Below are positions 26,312 to 39,807 of a DNA stretch of 64,000 bases, one piece after another. The notes beneath the pieces are model-generated. The model was not told the DNA's origin. It did no database searches and worked only from the letters and a program-made list of their open reading frames with translations. Each line of letters starts with the position of its first letter. Position 1 is the stretch's first letter. The stretch lies in the NCBI RefSeq assembly GCF_000526315.1, contig NZ_JAFV01000001.1:310001-374000 (forward strand), in the 5' to 3' direction. The stretch comes from Methylopila sp. 73B (GTDB taxonomy: Bacteria; Pseudomonadota; Alphaproteobacteria; Rhizobiales; Methylopilaceae). The translations under genes and the position numbers were made by a program.

Positions 26312-26850
26312 AGATCGCCCGCCTGCTCAACGTGGTCGCGGTGCTGGCGCTCGTCGGCGCGGCCGTCACCGTCTACCGCATCAAATACGACGCCACGATG
26401 CACTCCGAGCACGTCACCAAGCTCAAGCGCCAGATCGCGCAGGAGAAGGACACGATCGCGGTGCTGAAGGCGGAATGGTCCTTCCTCGCCCGGCCCGACC
26501 GCGTCCAGGCCTTCGCCGAGCGCCATCTCGAGCTGAAGCCGCTGCGCCAGGGCCAGACCATCACCGTGGCGTCCCTGCCGGACCGGCCCGCGCCGGTTGA
26601 TGAGATCGGACACAAGCTGGAGGCGCTTGGCCTCATGGGCGCCGACGCGAGCCTCGCGACCGACGCGTCGGGCGAAGCCAAGAAGGCGGCCGCCGCGCCG
26701 GCGAAGAAGACCACGATCGCGGTCAAGCCGACCTCGCAGCTGAGGGCGCCGGTCAACCGCCCGGCGCCGCAGAAGCCGGCGACGCCGAAGGTCGGCCAGC
26801 CGTTGAACATCACCGACTTCCTGCGTCAGAACCCGGGGCTTCTGCGATGA
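26308..26850 (+). CDS. ftsL: Cell division protein FtsL
   Basis: A 180-residue bitopic membrane protein. A single helix ([18 protein letters not shown], residues 6-23) is followed by a coiled coil (about 30-75) that pairs with the FtsB-like partner, then an Ala/Lys/Pro-rich periplasmic tail ending [13 protein letters not shown]. It starts with GTG overlapping the rsmH stop and ends overlapping ftsI, the fixed position of ftsL in dcw clusters. It is longer than the gammaproteobacterial FtsL, as in other alphaproteobacteria. Confidence 0.87.
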   Translation: MKIARLLNVVAVLALVGAAVTVYRIKYDATMHSEHVTKLKRQIAQEKDTIAVLKAEWSFLARPDRVQAFAERHLELKPLRQGQTITVASLPDRPAPVDEIGHKLEALGLMGADASLATDASGEAKKAAAAPAKKTTIAVKPTSQLRAPVNRPAPQKPATPKVGQPLNITDFLRQNPGLLR

Positions 26851-28676
26851 ACCGCGACGCCTTCCTGAGCGCCGCCGCACGCGGGTGCGGCGCCTCGGCC
26901 CGCGCCGTCGGCCGCGCCGCCATAACCTCGGGCCGCTGGACCGCCTTCGGCCTGCGCGGCCTGTTCCGCCTGCTGAAGAAGCTGTTCTTCCTGCTGGTCG
27001 GCCGCGGCGAGGGCCTCGGCCTCACCAACGGGCGGCTCCGCATCGCCATGCTCGCCTTCGGGATCGTCTACCTGACGATCGTCGGCCGGATGGTGCAGTA
27101 CGCCGTCGCGCCGGACGTCGGCGCGGTCGCGAAGGCGAGCCAGCAGGTGGCGGCGGTCTCTCGCCCCGACATCGTCGACCGCAACGGCCAGGTGCTCGCG
27201 ACCGACATCAAGGTGTCGTCGCTCTACGCCGAGCCGAAGAACATCATCGACGTGGACGAAGCGGTGGAGCTGCTCTCCGGCGCCCTGCCGGAGCTGAACC
27301 GCGACGAGCTGCGCGCCCGCCTGTCGACGAAGAAGGGCTTCGTCTGGCTGAAGCGCGAGGTGACGCCGCGCGAGCAGGTGGCGGTGTTCCGCCTCGGCAT
27401 CCCCGGCGTCGGCTTCATCCAGGAAAACAAGCGCATCTACCCGAACGGCGACATCGTCGCCCACATCCTCGGCTTCGCCGACGTGGACAACAAGGGCATC
27501 GCCGGCATCGAGAAGTATCTCGACACTAGCGGCATGACGGCGAAGGCCGCCGCGATCGCCGCGGACGGCGGACGCATGGAGCCGATCCACCTCGCGCTCG
27601 ACCTCAAGGTCCAGCACGCGGTGCGCGACGAGCTCGCGGCCGGCATCAAGAAGTTCAAGGCGATCGCAGGCTCCGCCGCCATCGCCGACGTCGATACCGG
27701 CGAGATCGTCAGCCTCGTCTCGCTGCCGGACTACGACCCGAACAACCCCGTCGACGCGTTGAAGCCGGACCGCATCAATCGCGTTAACGTCGGCGTGTTC
27801 GAGATGGGCTCGACCATGAAGGCTCTCACCATCGCGATGGGCCTCGACAGCGGCAAGTTCAACCTGCAGAGCCGGATGGACGCCCGCGCGCCGCTTCAGT
27901 ACGGCAAGTTCCGCATCCACGACTTCCACCCGACCAACCGGGTGCTGACGATCCCGGAAGTGTTCGTGCACTCCTCGAACATCGGCACCGCGCGGATCGC
28001 GCTCGGCATGGGCGTCGACGCGCACAAGGCGTTCCTCGCCAAGATGCGCCAGCTCAACCGGCTGCAGACCGAGCTGCCGGAAAGCGCGCGGCCCATCCTT
28101 CCGCCGCGCTGGGGCGAGCTGAACACCATCACGATCTCCTTCGGCCACGGCCTCGCGATCGCGCCGATCCAGTCGGTGATGGCGGTGGGCGCGCTGGTGA
28201 ACGGCGGCTACCTGATGACGCCGACCTTCATGCAGCGCACCGCCGCGGAGGCCCGCGCCGCCTCGGTGCAGGTGCTCAAGCCCTCGACCAGCGTCGCCAT
28301 GCGCTACCTCATGCGCCTGAACGCGGAGAAGGGCTCGGCCAAGAAGGCCGACATCCCGGGCTATCGCGTCGGCGGCAAGACCGGCACCGCCGAGAAGGTG
28401 GTCGGCGGCCGCTACGCGAAGAACAAGAACCTGACGGCCTTCACCGCCGTGTTCCCGATGGACAAGCCGAAGTACATGATGCTCGTCGTGCTCGACGAAC
28501 CGCAGGCGCTGCCCGAGACCCACGGCTTCGCCACCTCCGGCTGGAACGTGGTGCCGGTGGGCGGCAAGATGGTGGAGCGCATCGCGCCGCTGCTGGGCGT
28601 CGAGCCGATCTACGACGCGCCGCCGGCGCAGGACCTGCTCGCCTCGATCGGCGCGACCGTGGGCGCGGTGCGGTGA
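26847..28676 (+). CDS. ftsI: Division-specific peptidoglycan transpeptidase PBP3
   Basis: A 609-residue class B penicillin-binding protein that cross-links septal peptidoglycan together with FtsW. One membrane helix lies at about residues 65-82 after a long basic cytoplasmic N-terminus. The active-site motifs are STMK (Ser322), SSN (376-378) and KTGT (from Lys511). The dimerisation domain starts around [14 protein letters not shown]. It overlaps both neighbours by four bases. Confidence 0.96.
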   Translation: MNRDAFLSAAARGCGASARAVGRAAITSGRWTAFGLRGLFRLLKKLFFLLVGRGEGLGLTNGRLRIAMLAFGIVYLTIVGRMVQYAVAPDVGAVAKASQQVAAVSRPDIVDRNGQVLATDIKVSSLYAEPKNIIDVDEAVELLSGALPELNRDELRARLSTKKGFVWLKREVTPREQVAVFRLGIPGVGFIQENKRIYPNGDIVAHILGFADVDNKGIAGIEKYLDTSGMTAKAAAIAADGGRMEPIHLALDLKVQHAVRDELAAGIKKFKAIAGSAAIADVDTGEIVSLVSLPDYDPNNPVDALKPDRINRVNVGVFEMGSTMKALTIAMGLDSGKFNLQSRMDARAPLQYGKFRIHDFHPTNRVLTIPEVFVHSSNIGTARIALGMGVDAHKAFLAKMRQLNRLQTELPESARPILPPRWGELNTITISFGHGLAIAPIQSVMAVGALVNGGYLMTPTFMQRTAAEARAASVQVLKPSTSVAMRYLMRLNAEKGSAKKADIPGYRVGGKTGTAEKVVGGRYAKNKNLTAFTAVFPMDKPKYMMLVVLDEPQALPETHGFATSGWNVVPVGGKMVERIAPLLGVEPIYDAPPAQDLLASIGATVGAVR

Positions 28677-30117
28677 CGACGCTCGGAGCGCTGTTTCCAG
28701 GCGTCGGCCTCGACGCCGCCGCCGCCGCCACGCCCGTCACGGGACTGACCGCCGACAGCCGGGCCGTGACGCCCGGCGCGGTGTTCGCGGCGCTCGCTGG
28801 CGCGAAGACCGACGGCGCCCGCTTCGTCGCCCAGGCGCTGGAGAAGGGCGCGGCCGCGATCCTGTCCGAACAGGCGCTCGAGGCGCCGGTTCCCGTGGTG
28901 CGAGTCGACGACGCGCGGCTTGCGCTGGCGAAGGCCGCGGCGCGGCTCTACCCGCGCCAGCCGGCGACGATCGCGGCGGTGACCGGGACCAGCGGCAAGA
29001 GCTCGGTCGTCACCTTCCTCCGCCAGATCTGGAGCCACGCGGGGTTCAAGGCCGCGAGCCTCGGCACGCTCGGGGTTACGGGCCCTTCGGGCGCGACCTA
29101 CGGTTCGCTGACGACCCCGGACCCGGTCTCGCTGCACCGGACGCTGGACGAGCTTGCGGGCGAGGGCGTCAGCCATCTCGCGATGGAGGCCTCGTCCCAC
29201 GGGCTCGATCAGAAAAGACTGCACGGCGTTAACCTTAACGCCGCCGGTTTCACCAATCTCTCACGCGACCACATGGACTACCATCCGACGGTCGAGCACT
29301 ACCGCGACGCCAAGCTGCGGCTGTTCCGCGAGCTGCTCCCCGGGGACGGGACGGCGGTGGTCTGGGCGGACGCGCCGGACGGCGCGGCCTTCGCAGACGC
29401 CGCGCAGCAGCGGGGACAGCGCCTGTTCACCGTCGGCGCGAGGGGCGAAACGTTAAGACTAACAGACGTTAAGACCGATGGGCTGGATCAGATCCTAAGC
29501 GTGGAGGGGATCGCCGGCCCACGCGATGTGCGACTTCCGCTCGCGGGCGCGTTCCAGGCCCAGAACGCCCTGACCGCCGCTGGCCTCGCCATCGCGACGG
29601 GCGTCGCGCCCGAGGTCGCCCTCGACGCGTTGGAGCGGCTCGAAGGGGTGCCTGGGCGGCTCGAGCTCGTCGGCGAGCGCGACGGCGCGGCGGTTTTCGT
29701 CGATTACGCCCACAAGCCGGACGCGGTCGCGTCCGCGCTCGCGGCGCTGCGTCCGTTCGCGAAGGGACGCCTCGTCGTGGTGTTCGGCGCCGGCGGCGAC
29801 CGCGACCCGGGCAAGCGTCCGCTGATGGGCGAAGCCGCGACCGCGGCGGCCGACGCCGTCATCGTCACCGACGACAACCCGCGCGGCGAGGACCCCGCGA
29901 CGATCCGCGCCGCGATCCTCGCCGCCGCGCCCGGCGCCCGCGAGATCGGCGACCGCAAGGCCGCGATCGAGACCGCTGTGTCCGAGCTACAGCCCGGCGA
30001 TGTTCTCGTCGTCGCCGGCAAAGGTCACGAAACGGGCCAGATCGTGGGAGATCGGACGCTGCCGTTCTCGGACCACGACGTCGTCCGGGACGCTCTCAAG
30101 CGGAAGGGGACCGCCGC

Positions 30118-30121
<4 letters not shown>
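28673..30121 (+). CDS. murE: UDP-MurNAc-L-Ala-D-Glu:meso-diaminopimelate ligase
   Basis: A 482-residue Mur ligase adding meso-diaminopimelate to the stem peptide. The ATP loop is TGTSGKSS near residues 103-110; the meso-DAP specificity motif DNPR is present (TDDNPRGEDP). GTG start at 28673, whose bases overlap the ftsI stop. It overlaps murF by four bases. Confidence 0.96.
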
Positions 30122-31572
<1,451 letters not shown>

Positions 31573-31573
31573 G

Positions 31574-32656
31574 ATGCTGTATTTCCTCGCCGACCTGTCC
31601 TGGGCCTTTCCGGGGCTGAACCTGTTCCGCTACATCACCTTCCGCACCGGCGGCGCGATCATGACCGCGGCGCTGTTCGTGTTCCTGTTCGGCCCCTGGA
31701 TCATCGGCCAACTCCGCCTGAAGCAGGGCAAGGGCCAACCGATTCGCTCCGACGGCCCCCAGACCCACCTCGCCAAGCGCGGCACGCCGACCATGGGCGG
31801 CCTGATGATCCTGTCCGGCCTTGTCGCCACGACGCTGCTGTGGGCGAACCTCGCGAACCCCTACGTCTGGATCGTGCTGTTCGTGACCATCGGCTTCGGC
31901 GCAATAGGCTTCTACGACGACTATCTCAAGGTCACGAAGCAGACCCACGCGGGCTACTCCGGCAAGATGCGCCTCGCGATCGAGTTCGCGATCGCCGGGA
32001 TCGCGGTCTACGCCATCACCCGCGTCGGCCAGCCCGGCTTCTCCACCTCGCTCGCGTTCCCCTTCCTGAAGAACTTCCTGCTCGACCTCGGCTGGTTCTT
32101 CCTGCTGTTCGGCGCGGTGGTGATCGTGGGCGCCGGCAACGCCGTGAACCTCACCGACGGCCTCGACGGCCTCGCCATCGTTCCCGTGATGATCGCGGCC
32201 GCGAGCTTCGGCTTCATCGCCTACCTCGCCGGCAACGCGGTGTTCGCGGATTACCTGCAGATCCACTTCACGCTCGGCACCGGCGAACTGGCGGTGGTCT
32301 GCGGCGCGGTGCTGGGCGCCGGCCTCGGCTTCCTGTGGTTCAACGCCCCTCCCGCGCAGATATTCATGGGCGACACCGGCTCGCTCGCCATGGGCGGCAT
32401 GCTCGGCGCGGTGGCGGTCGCCGCGAAGCACGAGATCGTGCTCGCCATCATCGGCGGCCTGTTCGTGCTGGAGGCGGTCTCGGTGATCGTCCAGGTCGCC
32501 TCGTTCAAGCTCACGGGCAAGCGCGTGTTCCGCATGGCGCCGATCCATCACCACTTCGAACAGCTCGGCTGGTCGGAGCCGCAGGTGGTGGTGCGCTTCT
32601 GGATCGTCGCCGTGGTGCTGGCGCTGGTCGGCCTCGCGACCCTCAAGCTGCGGTGA
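31574..32656 (+). CDS. mraY: Phospho-MurNAc-pentapeptide transferase
   Basis: A 360-residue, ten-helix inner-membrane enzyme that moves phospho-MurNAc-pentapeptide onto undecaprenyl phosphate to make lipid I. Signature segments: [19 protein letters not shown] with the catalytic acidic pair, [28 protein letters not shown] and MAPIHHHFE. After it the tight operon spacing stops and a repeat-containing gap of 292 bases precedes murD. Confidence 0.97.
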   Translation: MLYFLADLSWAFPGLNLFRYITFRTGGAIMTAALFVFLFGPWIIGQLRLKQGKGQPIRSDGPQTHLAKRGTPTMGGLMILSGLVATTLLWANLANPYVWIVLFVTIGFGAIGFYDDYLKVTKQTHAGYSGKMRLAIEFAIAGIAVYAITRVGQPGFSTSLAFPFLKNFLLDLGWFFLLFGAVVIVGAGNAVNLTDGLDGLAIVPVMIAAASFGFIAYLAGNAVFADYLQIHFTLGTGELAVVCGAVLGAGLGFLWFNAPPAQIFMGDTGSLAMGGMLGAVAVAAKHEIVLAIIGGLFVLEAVSVIVQVASFKLTGKRVFRMAPIHHHFEQLGWSEPQVVVRFWIVAVVLALVGLATLKLR

Positions 32657-32735
32657 GCGCGATGCGGGACGATCTGCGGTCGATCGCCGGCGGCGACGCC
32701 AGACGTGACCTCGGCGATGTGAACGCCACGTCGTG

Positions 32736-32882
32736 GTCCCCCTCTCCCCTTGCGGGAGAGGGTTGGGGTGAGGGGTCGTCCGGGACGACCTCCTACGGTT
32801 CAGGATGTCCCGGACGACCCCTCATCCGTCCGTCGGCTGACGCCGCCGGCCACCTTCCCCCGCAGGGGGAGAAGGGAAGGAG
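32736..32882. repeat. Family II fold-back repeat in the mraY-murD gap
   Basis: The left part CCCCTCTCCCCTTGCGGGAGAGGG is followed by TTGGGGTGAGGGGTCGTCCGGGACG; the right part has CCGGACGACCCCTCATCCG and CTTCCCCCGCAGGGGGAGAAGG, so the halves fold on each other. It is the same element as at 5530-5690 and 5998-6142, in the opposite orientation, and the only sequence of note between mraY and murD. Confidence 0.7.
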
Positions 32883-32948
32883 CGGCCCGCTTGGTCAAAG
32901 GGCTCCGTTCTTCTGGATCAATCTGGCCCAGCGGGGAGGCCGGCTGTC

Positions 32949-34268
32949 GTGACGCCGGCGACCGCGTTCAAGGGAAAGAGCGTCGCGGTGTTCGGGCTCG
33001 GCGGCTCGGGCCGCGCCACCGTGCGCAGCCTGGTCGCCGGCGGGGCCGAGGTCGTCGCCTTCGACGACAGCGCCGAGGGCGTGGCGAGGGCGGCGGCCGA
33101 GGGGCTTCCGACCGGCGACCTCCGCGCCATGGACTTCGCCCGGTTCGACAGCCTCGTGCTGGCGCCGGGCGTGCCGCTGACTCACCCGACGCCGCACTGG
33201 ACGGTAGAGAAGGCGAAGGCCGCGGGCGTCGAGATCATCGGCGACATTGAGATCTTCTGCCGCGAGCGCCGGGCCATCGCGCCCGATGCGCCCTTCGTCG
33301 CGATCACGGGCACCAACGGCAAATCCACCACCACCGCGCTCATCGCCCATCTCGTCCGCCACGCCGGGCTCGACGCGCAGATGGGCGGCAACATCGGCGT
33401 CGCGATCCTCGATCTCGAACCGCCGTCCGCGACCCGCGTCCACGTCGTCGAATGCTCGTCCTACCAGATCGACCTCGCGCCGAGCCTCGACCCCAGCGTC
33501 GGCGTGATGCTGAACCTCTCCGAGGACCACCTCGAACGGCATGGGACGATGGAGAACTACGCCGCCATCAAGCAGCGGCTGGTCGCGGGTTCGGACGTCG
33601 CCGTGATCGCCCGCGACGACGCGGTCTCCGCGGCGATGGCGGAGCGGCTGAAGGCCGCCGGCCGCCGCGTCGTCGTCGTCTCCGAGACCGACCCGATCGA
33701 CCTGTCGGGCGCCCGCGCGCTCCGCGGCGCGCACAACGCGCAGAACGCCAATGCGGCGCTGGCCGCCGTGCGGGCGCTCGGCGTCGCGGACGACGTCGCC
33801 TACGCCGGCCTCGCGACCTTCCCCGGTCTCGCCCATCGCATGGAGGAGGTGGCCGGCCCCGGCCGCACGACCTTCATCAACGATTCGAAGGCGACCAACG
33901 CCGACAGCGCGGAAAAGGCTTTGGCGTCGTTCCCCAAGGTGTTCTGGATCCTGGGCGGCAAGCCCAAGACCGGCGGCGTCGACGCGCTGGTCCCGCTGTT
34001 TTCGAAGGTGACGAAGGCCTACCTCATCGGCGAGGCCTCGCCCGCCTTCGCCGCGACGCTGCGCGCGCACGACGTGGCCTTGGTGGAGCTCGGCACGATC
34101 GACCGCGCGGTCGCGGCCGCCGCGGCCGACGCCGAGGCCTCAGACCAGGCGGAGCCCGTCGTGCTGTTCTCGCCGGCCTGCGCCTCGTTCGACCAGTTTC
34201 CGAACTTCGAAAAGCGCGGCGACGCATTCCGCGCGGCGGTGCAGGGGCTTGAGGCCGCGAAGGCCTAA
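32949..34268 (+). CDS. murD: UDP-MurNAc-L-alanine:D-glutamate ligase
   Basis: A 439-residue Mur ligase adding D-glutamate. The N-terminal Rossmann motif is [14 protein letters not shown] and the ATP loop is [18 protein letters not shown] at 32949 is used as start, placed a few bases after a GGGAGG site. Unlike most of the cluster it has no overlapping neighbours: repeat-filled gaps lie on both sides. Confidence 0.95.
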   Translation: MTPATAFKGKSVAVFGLGGSGRATVRSLVAGGAEVVAFDDSAEGVARAAAEGLPTGDLRAMDFARFDSLVLAPGVPLTHPTPHWTVEKAKAAGVEIIGDIEIFCRERRAIAPDAPFVAITGTNGKSTTTALIAHLVRHAGLDAQMGGNIGVAILDLEPPSATRVHVVECSSYQIDLAPSLDPSVGVMLNLSEDHLERHGTMENYAAIKQRLVAGSDVAVIARDDAVSAAMAERLKAAGRRVVVVSETDPIDLSGARALRGAHNAQNANAALAAVRALGVADDVAYAGLATFPGLAHRMEEVAGPGRTTFINDSKATNADSAEKALASFPKVFWILGGKPKTGGVDALVPLFSKVTKAYLIGEASPAFAATLRAHDVALVELGTIDRAVAAAAADAEASDQAEPVVLFSPACASFDQFPNFEKRGDAFRAAVQGLEAAKA

Positions 34269-34282
34269 GGCCGGGCGCGGGC

Positions 34283-34831
34283 GTCCCTCCCCTGGGACAG
34301 GGGAGGGTGGACGGGCGAAGCCCGGCCGGGTGGGGTGGGCGGCAGGATAAAGCTCCGCGCCCATGGCGCCCGACGCCCTAAGGCCCCCACCCGACCCTTG
34401 GCTGCGCCAAGGGCCACCCTCCCCACGCTCCGCGCGAGGAGGGATCCCCGCGTCCCGTTCTGCGCTGTCGAAAAGACCGCGGGCTATCCCTCCCCTGGGA
34501 CAGGGGAGGGTGGACGGGCGAAGCCCGGCCGGGTGGGGTGGGCGGCAGGATAAAGCTCCGCGCCCATGGCGCCCGACGCCCTAAGGCCCCCACCCGACCC
34601 TTGGCTGCGCCAAGGGCCACCCTCCCCACGCTCCGCGCAAGGAGGGATCCCCGCGTCCCGTTCTGCGCTGTCGAAAAGAGGCGCGGGTTATCCCTTCCCT
34701 GGGACAGGGGAGGGTGGACGGGCGAAGCCCGGCCGGGTGGGGTGGGCGGCGGGATAAAACTTAGCGCCCAAGGCGCCCGACGCCCGAGACCCCTCTCCAC
34801 GCCTCCGGCGCGAGGAGAGATCCCGCGCTCT
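34283..34831. repeat. Three tandem copies of family I fold-back repeat (about 204-bp period)
   Basis: Two nearly identical units start at 34284 and 34487, and a third, more diverged and shorter, at 34691; offsets are 203 and 204 bases. Each contains the left arm TCCCTCCCCTGGGACAGGGG then GGTGGACGGGCGAAGCCCGG, a right arm with ACCCGACCCTTGGCTGCGCC, and a spacer with CGCGTCCCGTTCTGCGCTGTCG. Frames cross them on both strands, giving near-identical hypothetical peptides, but these mirror the repeats and are not genes. A single related copy lies at 13568-13728. Confidence 0.85.
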
Positions 34832-34947
34832 GATCGACGGTCGTTTCGCAACGCGCGAAAACCCCGCGTTTACGTTTTGTCATCCCTAATCGGTGTTCAT
34901 AGGTCGACCTCGCCCGCCATCCGTCTCGCCTCCCGGAGCCTGCCGTC

Positions 34948-36123
34948 ATGATCTCCCGCGCGGAACGCACCGTCTTCGGCGAATGGTGGTGGACGGTCGA
35001 CAGGGCGCTGCTGTTCGCCGTCGGGGCGCTCATGGTGCTCGGCGTCGTGCTGTCGCTCGCGGCCTCGCCGCCGGTGGCCGAGCGCATCGGCGTCGACATG
35101 TTCCATTTCGTGAACCGGCAGGTGATGTTCCTGCCGCCGGCGCTGCTGATCATGGTCGGCGTGTCGTTTCTCAGCCCGCGCCAGGTGCGGCGGCTCGCCT
35201 GGGTCGTGTTCGCGTTCGGCATGGTGATGCTGGCCGCGACGCTGTTCATCGGCATGGAGATCAAGGGCGCCCGGCGCTGGATCAGCTTCGGCGGGCTCGC
35301 GGTGCAGCCGTCGGAGTTCGTGAAGCCGGCCTTCGTGGTTCTCTCGGCCTGGCTGTTCGCCGAGGGCTCCGAACGGCGCGACATGCCCGGCCATCTGCTC
35401 GCCATCGCGCTGCTGGGCTCGGTCGTCGGCCTGCTGGTGCTGCAGCCCGACCTGGGCCAGACCGTGCTTTCGACCGCGGTCTGGGGGGCGCTGTTCTTTC
35501 TCGCCGGCCTGCCCTGGATCTGGGTCGTGGGCCTCGGCGGCGTCGGCGTGGTGGGACTAGTCGCGGCCTATGAGCTGCTGCCCCACGTGGCGCGCCGCAT
35601 CGACCGCTTCATGAATCCCGAAACCGGCGACACCTTCCAGATCGACAAGGCGACCGAGGCCTTCGCCTCCGCCGGCTGGTTCGGCAAGGGCCCGGGCGAG
35701 GGCACCGTCAAGCGCATCATCCCGGACGGGCACACCGACTTCATCGCCGCCGTGACGGCCGAGGAGTTCGGCATCCTGTTCTGCATCGCGATCGTGTCGA
35801 TCTACTGCTTTATCGTCATGCGCGGGCTGCAGCACGCCCGCCGCGAACAGGACGGCTTCACTCGCCTCGCCATCGCCGGGCTCACCATGCTGTTCGGCCT
35901 GCAGGCGGCGATCAACATGGCGGTGAACCTGCACCTGATGCCGGCGAAGGGCATGACGCTGCCGTTCATCTCCTACGGCGGCTCGTCGCTGTTCGCGCTG
36001 GCGCTCGGCGTCGGCATGCTGCTCGCGCTGACGCGCCGCCGGCCGCGCACCGACGCGCTCGCCTCCGAGATCGCGCGGCATGTCCGCGCCCATGGCGCGA
36101 CGCCGGTCGCGGCGCGCGCATGA
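34948..36123 (+). CDS. ftsW: Septal lipid II polymerase FtsW
   Basis: A 391-residue SEDS-family glycosyltransferase with about ten membrane helices that polymerises lipid II at the septum with FtsI. Signature segments: [30 protein letters not shown], and the C-terminal [11 protein letters not shown]. The region ahead of it holds the tandem repeat array, so it may have its own promoter downstream of it near 34860-34880 (CGTTTTGTCATCCCTAAT). It overlaps murG by four bases. Confidence 0.95.
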   Translation: MISRAERTVFGEWWWTVDRALLFAVGALMVLGVVLSLAASPPVAERIGVDMFHFVNRQVMFLPPALLIMVGVSFLSPRQVRRLAWVVFAFGMVMLAATLFIGMEIKGARRWISFGGLAVQPSEFVKPAFVVLSAWLFAEGSERRDMPGHLLAIALLGSVVGLLVLQPDLGQTVLSTAVWGALFFLAGLPWIWVVGLGGVGVVGLVAAYELLPHVARRIDRFMNPETGDTFQIDKATEAFASAGWFGKGPGEGTVKRIIPDGHTDFIAAVTAEEFGILFCIAIVSIYCFIVMRGLQHARREQDGFTRLAIAGLTMLFGLQAAINMAVNLHLMPAKGMTLPFISYGGSSLFALALGVGMLLALTRRRPRTDALASEIARHVRAHGATPVAARA

Positions 36124-37247
36124 CCGACTGGCCGCGACCCATCCTGCTGGCGGCCGGCGGCACCGGCGGCCACCTCTTCCCGGCGGAAGCGCTGGCGGTC
36201 GAGCTCGGCCGCCGCGACGTGCCGGTGGAGCTCGTGACCGACGAGCGGGCGCTCGCCTACGCCTCCAAGTTTCCGGCCCGTGCGGTGCACGCGCTGCCGG
36301 CCGACACGCTGCGCGGCTCGGGCGCGCTCGCCTACGCCAAGCTCGGGCTGACCCTCGCCCGCGGGGTAGGGAAGGGCGTCGGCCTCATGCGCCGCGTGCG
36401 GCCCGCGGCCGTGGTCGGCTTCGGCGGCTATCCCTCGTTTCCGCCCCTGGTCGCCGGGCGGATCGCCGGCGTGCCGGTCGTGCTGCACGAGCAGAACGCG
36501 GTGATGGGGCGCGCCAACCGGATGCTGGCAAGGTTCGCCACCACCATCGCGACCGGCTTTCCCGACGTGTCCGGCGCGCCCTCCGGCGCCGTGACGACGC
36601 ATGTGGGCAATCCCGTGCGGCCCCAGGTGATCTCGGCCAGCGGCGTCGCCTACGAGGCGCCCGAGGGCGATCGGCCGATCCGCCTGCTGGTGTTCGGCGG
36701 CAGCCAGGGCGCGCGGGTGATGTCCGAGGTGGTGCCGGCGGCGCTCGCTCTGCTGCCGGGCGAACTCAAGGCCCGGCTCCGCGTGACGCAGCAGGCGCGG
36801 CCCGAAGATCTCGAGGCCGCCCGCGCGGCCTATGCGGCGGCCGGCATCGAGGCCAACCTCACGAGCTTCTTCGACGACATGCCCGCCCGCATGGCGCTCG
36901 CCCATTTCGTCATCGCGCGCGCCGGCGCCTCGACGGTCGCGGAGCTCGCGGTGATCGGCCGGCCCTCGATCCTGGTGCCGCTGCCGCACGCGCTCGACAA
37001 CGACCAGCTCGCCAACGCCAACGCCCTGGCGCTATCCGGCGGCGCGGTGGTGTGGCCGCAGGCGCGCCTCACCCCCGAGGCGCTCTCCGAAGACCTCTCG
37101 ATTCGGCTCGCCGACGGCGCGGCGCTTTCGGCGTCCGCGGCCGCGGCGCGGCGCGTCGGCAAACCGGACGCCGCCGCTCGGCTCGCGGATGTGGTATTGG
37201 CCGCCGCCGGCGTCCACGCGCCTGCGCCCGCCTCGCTCACGTCCTGA
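36120..37247 (+). CDS. murG: UDP-GlcNAc:lipid I N-acetylglucosaminyltransferase
   Basis: A 375-residue GT28 glycosyltransferase that makes lipid II from lipid I at the inner face of the membrane. The N-terminal glycine-rich loop is [16 protein letters not shown]; the C-terminal domain has [15 protein letters not shown] and [11 protein letters not shown], which bind UDP-GlcNAc. It starts in the ftsW stop (ATGA) and is followed by murC after 18 bases. Confidence 0.96.
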   Translation: MTDWPRPILLAAGGTGGHLFPAEALAVELGRRDVPVELVTDERALAYASKFPARAVHALPADTLRGSGALAYAKLGLTLARGVGKGVGLMRRVRPAAVVGFGGYPSFPPLVAGRIAGVPVVLHEQNAVMGRANRMLARFATTIATGFPDVSGAPSGAVTTHVGNPVRPQVISASGVAYEAPEGDRPIRLLVFGGSQGARVMSEVVPAALALLPGELKARLRVTQQARPEDLEAARAAYAAAGIEANLTSFFDDMPARMALAHFVIARAGASTVAELAVIGRPSILVPLPHALDNDQLANANALALSGGAVVWPQARLTPEALSEDLSIRLADGAALSASAAAARRVGKPDAAARLADVVLAAAGVHAPAPASLTS

Positions 37248-37265
37248 CAGGTTTTAGCCTCTCCC

Positions 37266-38674
<1,409 letters not shown>

Positions 38675-38678
<4 letters not shown>

Positions 38679-39592
38679 CGGGCACGCTCGCCGCCTCACT
38701 CTCCGCCGCCATGCCGAAGCTTCGCGGCAGGCTTTCGGCCGATCAGAGCCTGGCGGAATCCGTCTGGTTCCGGGTCGGCGGCAAGGCCGAGGCGCTGTTC
38801 CAGCCGGCCGACGACGACGATCTCGCCTACTTTCTCAGCCGGCTCCCGGCGGAGGTCCCTTACACGGTCATCGGCCTCGGTTCGAACCTGCTGGTGCGCG
38901 ACGGCGGTCTGCCGGGCGTGACGATCAAGCTCGGCAAACCGTTCGCCCTGATCGCGCCGGGCCGCGACGCGACGCTTTGGGCGGGCGCTGCGGCGGCCGA
39001 CAAGCGGGTGGCGCTGGAGGCGATGGAGGCGGGCATCGGCGGCTTCGCGTTCTTCGCCGGCATCCCTGGCGCGCTCGGCGGCGCGCTCGCCATGAACGCG
39101 GGCGCGAACGGGACCGAGACCTCCGACCGCGTCGTCGAGGTGTTCGGCTTCGACCGAGCGGGCGACGCGGTGACGCTCTCGAACGCCGCGATGGGCTACT
39201 CCTACCGCCACTCGTCGGCGCCGGAGGGGGTGATCTTCACCGGCGCCCTGATGCGGGGCGAGAGGCGCGAGCGCGCGGCCATCAAGGCGGAGGTCGACGC
39301 GGTGATCGCGCACCGCGAGGCCAGCCAGCCGACCCGGAGCCGCACCGGCGGCTCGACCTTCAAGAATCCGCCCGGCCTGTCTGCGTGGCGGCTCGTGGAC
39401 GAGGCCGGGTGTCGCGGGCTGACGATCCGCGGCGCGCAGGTGTCGGAACTGCACACCAACTTCCTCATCAACGTCGGCGGCGCCACCGCGGCCGACATCG
39501 AGGCGCTGGGCGAAGAGGTCCGGCGGCGCGTGAAGGAAACCTCGGGCGTCGCGCTCGAGTGGGAGATCAAACGGATCGGAGTGGCGGGGTAA
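38675..39592 (+). CDS. murB: UDP-N-acetylenolpyruvoylglucosamine reductase
   Basis: A 305-residue FAD enzyme that reduces UDP-GlcNAc-enolpyruvate to UDP-MurNAc. Motifs: [27 protein letters not shown] (FAD binding), [25 protein letters not shown] and [12 protein letters not shown], and the closing [16 protein letters not shown]. The start is the ATG overlapping the murC stop; the open frame extends far upstream through murG and murC only because of high GC. Confidence 0.95.
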
Positions 39593-39608
39593 GGGCGCCG
39601 CGCCGGAG

Positions 39609-39728
39609 CGCGTGCTTCGAGACGCCGTCCGGCGGACGGCTCCTCAAGCCATGAGGACGTTGGCGACCTCAAGGACCTCCTCATGCCGAGGAGCCTCGGC
39701 GAGAGCCGAGGCGTCTCGAAGCGCGCAC
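39609..39728. repeat. Family IV palindromic repeat between murB and ddl
   Basis: TGCTTCGAGACGCC at the left pairs with GGCGTCTCGAAGCGCGCA at the right; between them are CTCATGCCGAGGAG and a GCCTCGGCGAGAGCCGAGGC hairpin. It resembles the widespread rhizobial type of intergenic palindrome. Only one copy is seen here. The murB-ddl gap (39593-39807) has nothing else of note. Confidence 0.65.
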
Positions 39729-39807
39729 TCCGCATCCGCGGGCGAACACTGTGATGACGATCCCGTCTCCGCCGCTGCGGCCGGGCTGACGAAATTTCCG
39801 GGGAAAC

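Noticed and set aside
26826-28523. A 565-codon minus-strand frame opposite ftsI
   Set aside because: Shadow of ftsI, caused by third-position GC bias.
34335-34951. Repeated hypothetical peptides starting MGGRIKLRAHGARRP
   Set aside because: They follow the tandem non-coding repeat in phase by chance; the third copy has lost the frame and no ribosome site is present.
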